Shown here piece after piece: positions 54,932 to 64,000 of a stretch of 64,000 nucleotides of DNA. The translations under genes were made by a program, and so were the position numbers. The stretch comes from Steroidobacter gossypii. Its GTDB lineage: Bacteria; Pseudomonadota; Gammaproteobacteria; Steroidobacterales; Steroidobacteraceae. The DNA lies in assembly GCF_016801985.1 (NCBI RefSeq), contig NZ_JAEVLS010000003.1, positions 682,001 through 746,000 on the forward strand, written 5' to 3'. Each line of letters begins with the position of its first letter. Position 1 is the stretch's first letter. A model generated the notes under the pieces. The model saw only the letters and a list, made by a program, of their open reading frames with translations. It was not told the origin of the DNA and made no database searches.

Positions 54932-56109
54932 TCATTCGGGCTCTGCATGATCCACCTCGCTTCCATCGCGCTTGCGATGAAACGGCACGTGTTGCTCGAC
55001 CTGCAGCATATATTGATCAATCGCCGCGCGCTCATCATTTAAGTAAGCATCGATGGCGCGGCGAAAACGCGCATCGGCGATCCAGTGCGCCGACCAGGTG
55101 GCGGTCGGCTCGAAGCCCCGCGGCACCTTGTGCTCGCCCTGGGTGCCCGGCTCGAAATGCTGTAAACCCTGCTCGATACAGTACTCGATGCCCTGGTAGT
55201 AGCAGGTCTCGAAATGCAGGCTGTGGAAGTTCGCGGCGGCGCCCCAGTAGCGGCCGTAGAGCACCTCATCCCCGCGGAAGAAGATCGCGGTGGCGATGGG
55301 GTTCCCCTGGTATTCGGCGAGCTTGATCACGATCGCTTCGGGCATCACTTGAGAGACGGTGCGGAAGAACTCGACGTTCAAGTAGTGCTCATGACCGTGT
55401 GACTCGAAGGTCGCGGCGGAGAAGCCGAATACGATGTTCCACAGCCTCGCATCCATCTCCGCGCCGGTGAGCGTGCGATACGTGACGCCGCCTTCGCGCA
55501 CGCGCCGACGCTCGCGCAGCGCCTTCTTCCGCTTGTCAGAGCGGAAGGTCGCAATGAAATCATCGAAGGTCCGGTAGCCGCGGTTGTGCCAGTGAAACTG
55601 ACAATCCTTGCGCCACAGATACGCCTGATCGCTCAAGCACACGCGATCTTCATCGGTGAGGAACAGCAGATGCGCCGATGATATGCGCTCGGCCCTGGCG
55701 TGCGTGAGCAGCTCTTGGCTGAGTCGCACGCGCGCTTCGGGCGGCGCAGCCGGCGCCAGCAACAATCGCGGCCCGGTCGCCGGCGTAAACGGCGGCATGC
55801 TCACGAGTTTCGGGTAGTAGCGCAGGCCCGCCTGGTCGTAGGCGCGGGCCCAGCTCCAGTCGAAAACAAACTCGCCCCACGAGTGGCTCTTGCGATACAG
55901 CGGCATGGCCGCGACCAGCCGGCCATCGCTTTCGAGCACCAGATGCTGAGGCGACCAGCCGGCCGCCTCGCCGACGCAGCCGGCGCGCTCGAGCGCCAGC
56001 AGAAACTCATGTCGAACGAAGGGATTGCCCCCAAGCGCCAGCGCATTCCATTGCGCGGCGGGGATGCGATCGATGCTCTCGATGAAGCGGGCGTGCAGAG
56101 TCGCTGCCA

Positions 56110-56110
<1 letters not shown>
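54932..56110 (-). CDS. GNAT/FemAB-like acyltransferase, COG3146 (DUF482) family
   Basis: A protein of 392 residues. It has the DUF482 pattern: NPFVRHEFLLALERAGCVG near the N-terminus, GEFVFDWSWARAYDQAGLRYYPKLVSMPPFTPATGPRLL, QFHWHNRGYRTFDDFIATFRSDKRKKALRERRRV, and LHFETCYYQGIEYCIEQGLQHFEPGTQGEHKVPRGFEP. The family is annotated as peptidoglycan-type aminoacyl/acyl transferases, but its substrate is not established. Its ATG overlaps the trxB stop by one base (TGATG), so it is co-translated with trxB. It is inserted between trxB and aat. Confidence 0.82.
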
Positions 56111-57439
<1,329 letters not shown>

Positions 57440-59764
57440 TTGGCCAGTAGGGCTGAAGTTCGCAGCGATGGACTGCGCTTGGGCGCGACAGTCGTGCGGT
57501 CATTGCGCGAGGGCGCCCTGTGGGTGTTCGGCGCGCTGGCGTTGATCGTACTGGCAGCGCTTCTGACCTACGACCGCAACGATCCGTCCTTCGCCACCAC
57601 CGGCGAGCCCGGACCGATCTCCAACGTCATCGGCCCGTTGGGTGCGCACATGGCGGGGTTGCTCGTGCTGCTGTTCGGCGCGCCGGCCTTCCTGTTTCCG
57701 GTGATGATCGCCTTCGCCGGCTGGCTGCTCTATCGGGATCGCACCAAGGATGACGCGCAGTCGCACGCCACGCTCGCGTTTCGCGGCTTCGGATTTCTGC
57801 TCACGCTTGCGACCAGCTGTGGTCTTGCGAGCCTGCATTTCACGATCGGCAGCTACCCCGATTCGGCCGGCGGCGTGCTCGGCTCTCTCGTCGGGCAGGG
57901 GCTCGATTCGGGTTTGAGCTTTCTCGGCGCCACGTTGCTGCTGCTCGCGCTGTGGCTTGCGGGCGTGTCGCTCTTCATCGGCCATTCCTGGATCGAAGTG
58001 ATGGACGCCACGGGGCGCGCCACGCTGCGCGCGTTCGAGTGGCTCACCGCCCGACTCAGCACCGCGCGTGAAATCAAACAAGGCCGCGAGGTGAAGGAGG
58101 CGCGCGCTGAGGTCATTCGCGAGGAGAAGAAGCGCGTGGCCTCGCGTCCGCCGCCGAAGATCGAGCCGGCGGCGCCAAAGGTCGAGAAGAGCGAGCGCGT
58201 CGAGAAGGAGCGTCAGGTCGCGCTGTTCGAAGCGCCCGCTTCGACGGAGCTGCCGCCGCTGTCGCTGCTCGATGACCCGCCGCCGAAGCAACAGGGCTAC
58301 TCCGCGGAAGCGCTCGAGGCCATGTCGCGCCTCGTGGAATTGAAACTGCGTGATTTCGGCGTCGAGGCTGAGGTCGTCGCGGTCAATCCCGGCCCCGTGA
58401 TCACGCGCTTCGAGCTCAGCCTGGGCACCGGCGTGAAGGTGAGCCAGATCACCAATCTCGCCAAAGACCTCGCCCGAGCGCTCTCGGCCATCAGCGTGCG
58501 CGTGGTGGAAGTGATTCCGGGCAAGTCGACGGTGGGTCTGGAGATCCCCAACGAGAAGCGCGAGATCGTGACCTTGGGCGAGATCATCAAGTCCAAGGCT
58601 TACGATGAGATGGCCTCGCCGCTTGCGCTGGTGCTTGGCAAGGACATCAGTGGCGGTCCGGTCTGCGCGGATCTGGCCCGCATGCCGCACTTGCTGGTGG
58701 GCGGCACCACCGGCTCGGGTAAGTCGACGGCCGTAAACGCGATGGTGCTGTCGCTGCTCTACAAGGCCTCGGCCGAGCACGTGCGGATGATCATGATCGA
58801 TCCGAAGATGCTCGAGCTGTCGGTGTACGAAGGCATCCCGCATCTGCTCGCGCCGGTCGTGACCGACATGAAGGAGGCGGCCAATGCGTTGCGCTGGTGC
58901 GTGGCCGAGATGGAGCGCCGCTATCAGTTGATGGCGGCGTTGGGCGTGCGCAACCTCGCCGGCTTCAATCGCAAGATCAAGGAAGCGCAGGAGGCCAAGC
59001 AGCCGATCCGCGATCCGCTGCTGATGAAGATGCTCGGCCCCGAGGGCGATCCGAACGAGGTGCCGTTCCTCGAGCCGTTGCCGTTCATCGTGGTCATCGT
59101 CGATGAGCTCGCCGACATGATGATGATCGTCGGCAAGAAGGTCGAAGAGCTGATCGCACGTCTTGCGCAGAAGGCGCGCGCTTCGGGCATTCACCTGATC
59201 CTCGCGACCCAGCGTCCGTCGGTCGACGTGATCACCGGCCTCATCAAAGCAAACATTCCGACACGTATCGCCTTCCAGGTGTCGGCGAAGGTGGACTCGC
59301 GCACGATCCTCGATCAGATGGGCGCAGAAGCATTGCTCGGTCACGGCGACATGTTGTTCCTGCAGCCGGGCACCTCGGTGCCGGTGCGCGTGCACGGCGC
59401 GTTCGTTTCCGACCAGGAAGTTCATCGTGTGGTCGGCAGCCTGAAGGGCGCGAACCCGCCGTCGTACGTGAAAGAGATTCTGGAGGGACCTTCTACGCCG
59501 ATTCCGGGTCTGAAGGGCGAGGAAGGCGAAGGCGGCGAGGGTGGCGAGGGCTCCGATGGCGAAGCCGATCCTTTGTACGATCAGGCCGTGAAGATCGTGG
59601 TCGAATCGCGCAAGGCCTCGATCTCCGGCGTGCAGCGCCGCCTGAAGATTGGTTACAACCGCGCGGCGCGCATGATCGAGACCATGGAGGCGGCCGGGCT
59701 CGTCGGTCCGCTGCAGTCCAATGGCTCGCGCGAAGTGCTGGCGCCGCCGCCGGCCGAAGAGTAG
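57440..59764 (+). CDS. ftsK: DNA translocase FtsK
   Basis: Pumps the chromosome termini through the septum and activates XerCD at dif. The 774-residue protein has four N-terminal membrane helices (within residues 25-185), a short charged linker ([21 protein letters not shown]), the alpha/beta motor with Walker [16 protein letters not shown] and Walker [12 protein letters not shown], and the C-terminal winged gamma domain ([37 protein letters not shown]) that reads KOPS. The linker is short, of the SpoIIIE type, versus 1300 residues in E. coli. TTG 57440 seems to be the start. A Gly/Glu-rich insert precedes gamma. Confidence 0.95.
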   Translation: MASRAEVRSDGLRLGATVVRSLREGALWVFGALALIVLAALLTYDRNDPSFATTGEPGPISNVIGPLGAHMAGLLVLLFGAPAFLFPVMIAFAGWLLYRDRTKDDAQSHATLAFRGFGFLLTLATSCGLASLHFTIGSYPDSAGGVLGSLVGQGLDSGLSFLGATLLLLALWLAGVSLFIGHSWIEVMDATGRATLRAFEWLTARLSTAREIKQGREVKEARAEVIREEKKRVASRPPPKIEPAAPKVEKSERVEKERQVALFEAPASTELPPLSLLDDPPPKQQGYSAEALEAMSRLVELKLRDFGVEAEVVAVNPGPVITRFELSLGTGVKVSQITNLAKDLARALSAISVRVVEVIPGKSTVGLEIPNEKREIVTLGEIIKSKAYDEMASPLALVLGKDISGGPVCADLARMPHLLVGGTTGSGKSTAVNAMVLSLLYKASAEHVRMIMIDPKMLELSVYEGIPHLLAPVVTDMKEAANALRWCVAEMERRYQLMAALGVRNLAGFNRKIKEAQEAKQPIRDPLLMKMLGPEGDPNEVPFLEPLPFIVVIVDELADMMMIVGKKVEELIARLAQKARASGIHLILATQRPSVDVITGLIKANIPTRIAFQVSAKVDSRTILDQMGAEALLGHGDMLFLQPGTSVPVRVHGAFVSDQEVHRVVGSLKGANPPSYVKEILEGPSTPIPGLKGEEGEGGEGGEGSDGEADPLYDQAVKIVVESRKASISGVQRRLKIGYNRAARMIETMEAAGLVGPLQSNGSREVLAPPPAEE

Positions 59765-59770
59765 GTGTCG

Positions 59771-60427
59771 ATGACACGTTTTTCGATCGCCAGCCGTGTG
59801 CTGGCCGCGTTGTGGGTGAGCCTGGTCGCTCAGGTGACCCTTGCGGCGTCCGATCCCGCGGCCGGCCGGCAGAAAGTCGAAGGCTTTCTGCAGGGGCTGC
59901 AGTCGCTGCAGGCGCAATTCAAACAAACCTTGAACGATCGCAACGGACTCACCATCGAGCAGGCGAGCGGTACGCTGGCGATTCGCCGGCCCGATCGCTT
60001 CCGTTGGGACTATCGCGAGCCGAACGAGCAGGTGATCGTCGCCGATGGCTCGCGCATCTGGCTGTATGACGCCGATCTCGAGCAGGTCACGGTGCGCAAG
60101 CTCGATGACACCTTGTCGGCGACGCCTGCGATGTTGCTGAGCGGGCAGGGCAATCTGCAGGACAACTTCACGGTGATCCAGACCTCGCAGGAGAGCGGCC
60201 TGTTCTGGGTGCGCATGGAACCCAAGCGCGACGACACCGATTTCAAGTGGGTGCGTCTGGGGTTCGATGGCGCGACGCTCAGGTTCATGCAACTGGCCGA
60301 CAAGCTCGGTCAGACCACCAGCCTCGAATTCTCGCAATTGGAACGCAATCCCGCCCTCGATCCGTCACGATTCACGTTTACTGTGCCGCCTGGCGCCGAT
60401 GTGATCGGCGACGCCTCCAGGAATTGA
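59771..60427 (+). CDS. lolA: outer-membrane lipoprotein carrier protein LolA
   Basis: A periplasmic chaperone carrying lipoproteins from LolCDE to LolB. The 218-residue protein has a signal peptide (SRVLAALWVSLVAQVTLAAS) and the LolA half-barrel pattern (LQSLQAQFKQTLNDRNG, ASGTLAIRRPDRFRWDYREPNEQVIVADG, WLYDADLEQVTVRKL). ATG 59771 was taken with AGGTG upstream; GTG 59765 is also possible. Its place between ftsK and rarA is as in E. coli. Confidence 0.94.
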   Translation: MTRFSIASRVLAALWVSLVAQVTLAASDPAAGRQKVEGFLQGLQSLQAQFKQTLNDRNGLTIEQASGTLAIRRPDRFRWDYREPNEQVIVADGSRIWLYDADLEQVTVRKLDDTLSATPAMLLSGQGNLQDNFTVIQTSQESGLFWVRMEPKRDDTDFKWVRLGFDGATLRFMQLADKLGQTTSLEFSQLERNPALDPSRFTFTVPPGADVIGDASRN

Positions 60428-60433
60428 TCATTG

Positions 60434-60835
60434 ATGCTGTCATTACGTTTCCCACGGCTGTGGCTGGGGCTGGGTTGGTTTGCCGTGGCGCTCGCGATCT
60501 TCGTGTGTCTTGCGCCCATCGAGAAGCTGCCGCAGCCGCCCACCTTGAGCGATAAGGCCGAGCACTTCATCGCCTATCTGCTGCTGGCGGTGTGGTTCGC
60601 GGGCATCTACGAGCGCCATCGGTATTGGATCATTGGCGCCGGGCTGCTCGTTATGGGCATAGGCATCGAGTTCGCACAGAGCGCCATGGGCTTGGGAAGG
60701 CACGGCGACTTTCGCGACGTGATTGCGAACGCAAGCGGCATCCTGGCCGGGCTGACGCTGTGCTGGTTCGGCCTCGGCGCCTGGATGCAGTGGGTGGAAG
60801 CGCTGGTGAGCAAGACACAGGTCGGCAAATCGTGA
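60434..60835 (+). CDS. VanZ-like family membrane protein
   Basis: A small membrane protein of 133 residues with about four spans. [22 protein letters not shown] and [32 protein letters not shown] match the VanZ-like family (E in the second motif, then GRxgdfrDvxaNxxG). Its role is unknown. It starts six bases after the lolA stop (ATG 60434, or TTG 60431), and its stop overlaps the rarA start by GTGA. Hence it is part of the lolA-vanZ-like-rarA transcription unit, a gene not found between lolA and rarA in E. coli. Confidence 0.78.
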   Translation: MLSLRFPRLWLGLGWFAVALAIFVCLAPIEKLPQPPTLSDKAEHFIAYLLLAVWFAGIYERHRYWIIGAGLLVMGIGIEFAQSAMGLGRHGDFRDVIANASGILAGLTLCWFGLGAWMQWVEALVSKTQVGKS

Positions 60836-62121
60836 ACCTGCCGCTCGAGCAAGCCCTCGATGCGCGACCGCTCGCGGATCGCATGCGGCCGGCGTCGCTC
60901 GAAGAATATATCGGCCAGTCGCATTTGTTTGGACCGGGCAAGCCGCTGCGACGCATGCTCGAAGGCGGCCATCTGCATTCGATGATTCTTTGGGGGCCGC
61001 CCGGCACCGGCAAGACCACGCTGGCGCGGCTCGTCGCTCAGCAGTGCGATGCGCAGTTCATCTCCTTGTCCGCCGTCATGGCGGGCGTGAAGGACATCCG
61101 CGCGGCGGCCGAGCAGGCGCAGGAGGCGCGCAGGGCGGGGCGTCGCACGGTGTTGTTTCTGGATGAGGTGCATCGGTTCAACAAGGCGCAGCAGGATGCG
61201 TTCTTGCCTTGGGTGGAAGATGGCACCTTGGTGTTCATCGGCGCGACCACCGAGAATCCCTCCTTCGAGCTCAACAACGCGTTGCTGTCTCGCGCTCGCG
61301 TGTATGTATTGCGTTCGCTGACGGAAGATGACATCCGGCAGGTGCTGGATCGTGCGCTCGCTCGTCAGTCGAATGATGTGAAAGTGACCGCGGAGGCGCG
61401 GGCGCTCGAGCTCATGGCCAAGGCGGCCGATGGCGATGCGCGCCGCTCGTTGAACATGCTCGAGCTTGCGATGGATCTGGCGAGCGATGGCGATCCGCCG
61501 GTGATCACCGAGGCGATTGCGGGCGAGGTCGCCTCCGGTGGCCTGCGACGTTTCGACAAGCAGGGCGAGGCTTTCTACGATCAGATCTCGGCGCTGCATA
61601 AATCGGTTCGCGGCAGCGATCCGGATGCGGCGTTGTATTGGTTGTGCCGCATGCTCGATGGCGGCTGCGATCCGCGTTACCTCGCTCGTCGCGTGCTTCG
61701 CATGGCCTCGGAGGACATCGGTCTTGCCGATCCGCGCGGGCATACCCTGGCGCTCGAGGCGTGCGAAGTGTATGAGCGGCTCGGCTCGCCGGAAGGGGAG
61801 CTTGCGCTTGCGCAGGCGGTGGTTTTTCTTGCCTGCGCCGCGAAGAGCAATGCCGTTTACAAGGCGTTCAACGAGGCGATGCAGGACGCGAAGACCTTGG
61901 GCTCGTTGGATGTGCCCTTGCATCTACGCAATGCGCCGACGCGACTCATGAAGTCGCTCGGCTACGGCAAGGACTACCGCTATGCGCATGATGAGCCGGA
62001 TGGCTACGCGGCGGGCGAGAACTACTTCCCCGAAGGCATGGAGCCGCGCAACTACTACCAGCCCGTGCCCCGCGGCATGGAAATCAAGATTGCCGAGGCG
62101 TTGGCCCGGCGCAAGAAATAG
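60832..62121 (+). CDS. rarA: replication-associated recombination protein RarA
   Basis: An AAA+ ATPase of 429 residues acting at stalled forks, related to clamp loaders. Walker A is [12 protein letters not shown], Walker [19 protein letters not shown], sensor 1 [18 protein letters not shown], and the C-terminal tetramerisation part includes [20 protein letters not shown] and [11 protein letters not shown]-like [14 protein letters not shown] 60832 overlaps the stop of the previous gene. Location between lolA and serS matches E. coli rarA (mgsA). Confidence 0.94.
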   Translation: MNLPLEQALDARPLADRMRPASLEEYIGQSHLFGPGKPLRRMLEGGHLHSMILWGPPGTGKTTLARLVAQQCDAQFISLSAVMAGVKDIRAAAEQAQEARRAGRRTVLFLDEVHRFNKAQQDAFLPWVEDGTLVFIGATTENPSFELNNALLSRARVYVLRSLTEDDIRQVLDRALARQSNDVKVTAEARALELMAKAADGDARRSLNMLELAMDLASDGDPPVITEAIAGEVASGGLRRFDKQGEAFYDQISALHKSVRGSDPDAALYWLCRMLDGGCDPRYLARRVLRMASEDIGLADPRGHTLALEACEVYERLGSPEGELALAQAVVFLACAAKSNAVYKAFNEAMQDAKTLGSLDVPLHLRNAPTRLMKSLGYGKDYRYAHDEPDGYAAGENYFPEGMEPRNYYQPVPRGMEIKIAEALARRKK

Positions 62122-62228
62122 TCTGAGACTTTTCTCGGCTCGCGCTCGCCACCTCCCTGAGTTTTTCCTGTCCGGGCGCAGCCCCGAAAAACAACCTGCG
62201 GCTGCGTTTTGCGCCGCCGGTGGCTTAA

Positions 62229-63545
<1,317 letters not shown>

Positions 63546-63583
63546 AAACGACGCGATTGCAGCGGGCAAACAACGGGCAAACA

Positions 63584-63613
63584 AAAAGGGCGCTGCGTCA
63601 GCAGCGCCCTTTG
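63584..63613. terminator. two-way rho-independent terminator between serS and the Bax-inhibitor gene
   Basis: AAAGGGCGCTGC/GCAGCGCCCTTT with a four-base GTCA loop. T-rich on the plus strand (TTTGTTTC) and A-rich on the left side, so it can serve both converging genes. Confidence 0.85.
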
Positions 63614-63636
63614 TTTCTACCGCCGCGGCGGCGTGA

Positions 63637-64000
63637 TCAGTCGTCGCCCGAGGCTGCCCCCAGCAGGTGGAGCAGGCTGGTGAACAGGTTGTAGATGCTC
63701 ACGTACAGCGTCACGGTGGCGAGGATGTAGTTGGTCTCGCCGCCGTGGATGATGTTGCTGGTCTCGTAGAGGATCAGGCCGGCCATCGCGATCACGAACA
63801 CGCCGGAGACCACCAGGGACAGCGTCGACAGCTCGAAGAAGTAGGCGACCAGGCCCAGCAGGAAGGCGCCCAGGATGCCGACCATCAGGAAGCCGCCGAG
63901 GAAGCTGAAGTCCTTCTGGCTCTTCACCGCGTAGGCCGACAGGCCGACGAAGGTCACGGCGGTTATGCCGAGCGCCGTCGTCACCACTTGCGAGCCGTTC
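63637..64000 (-). CDS. Bax inhibitor-1/YccA family membrane protein (C-terminal part, cut by window end)
   Basis: The frame is open from its stop at 63637 to the window edge at 64000. About 121 residues are seen, with helices (TALGITAVTFVGLSAYAV, FLMVGILGAFLLGLVAYFF, LSLVVSGVFVIAMAGLILYET) and the C-terminal NYILATVTLYVSIYNLFTSLLHLLG pattern that is conserved in YccA/YbhL-type transmembrane BAX inhibitor motif proteins. The N-terminus lies beyond the window. The family is proposed to be a calcium-leak or protease-associated membrane protein. Convergent with serS. Confidence 0.9.
   Translation of the reverse strand, partial: NGSQVVTTALGITAVTFVGLSAYAVKSQKDFSFLGGFLMVGILGAFLLGLVAYFFELSTLSLVVSGVFVIAMAGLILYETSNIIHGGETNYILATVTLYVSIYNLFTSLLHLLGAASGDD

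Noticed and set aside
57500-60337. 945-codon minus-strand frame opposite ftsK and lolA
   Set aside because: Long antisense frames are usual in high-GC genes; its product is His/Arg-rich with no known domain, while ftsK and lolA are complete.

Overview
The window looks like chromosomal DNA of a high-GC gammaproteobacterium. Gene order matches enterobacterial and pseudomonad chromosomes in several blocks: dapA/gcvR/bcp, ffs-dnaX-ybaB-recR, rsgA next to divergent orn, ppsA divergent from ppsR, and clpS-clpA/infA-aat-trxB/ftsK-lolA-rarA-serS. The many TonB-dependent receptors, a FecI/FecR pair, a type II secretion cluster and frequent TTG/GTG starts suggest a Steroidobacter- or Nevskiales-like environmental lineage. 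This placement is inferred from gene content and not from an alignment.

Region by region. 1-4.3 kb is accessory: the end of an amidohydrolase, a family 9 glycosyltransferase, a broken tyrosine integrase, a SnoaL-like protein and an atypical alpha/beta hydrolase. It abuts the 3' end of a tRNA-Ser gene and may be the remnant of an integrated island. 4.4-11.7 kb is housekeeping: dapA, gcvR, bcp, a PIN-PhoH ATPase, queF, the 4.5S RNA gene, dnaX, ybaB and recR.

11.7-26.1 kb is the most distinctive block. A cupin-type XRE regulator faces, across a strong-looking promoter, a run of same-strand genes: a membrane-anchored serine hydrolase of the beta-lactamase/DD-peptidase fold, a TonB receptor, a DgcN-like D-glutamate N-acetyltransferase, a YkvI-like permease and an exported M19 dipeptidase. 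A FecI-type sigma factor, FecR, an STN-domain TonB receptor, a LysR protein reduced to its DNA-binding end and an exported alpha/beta hydrolase follow. I read this as a scavenging locus for D-amino-acid-containing peptides, but the function is inferred.

26.1-44.6 kb mixes core and less known genes: a solitary divergent EF-Tu, rsgA, an M48 protease, orn, ppsA/ppsR, a DUF1249 gene coupled to a coiled-coil protein, the tail-specific protease prc, small membrane proteins, a Gfo/Idh oxidoreductase, a zinc-peptidase-like exported protein, a pseudo-receiver/nucleotidyl cyclase fusion and a UdgX-type uracil-DNA-binding glycosylase. 44.7-50.6 kb is gspCDEF of a type II secretion system without its pseudopilin genes. 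51-63.5 kb is the conserved Clp/translation/division block with an acetyltransferase inserted between trxB and aat. The window ends inside a Bax-inhibitor/YccA family gene. No CRISPR array, rRNA operon or intact insertion sequence was seen.
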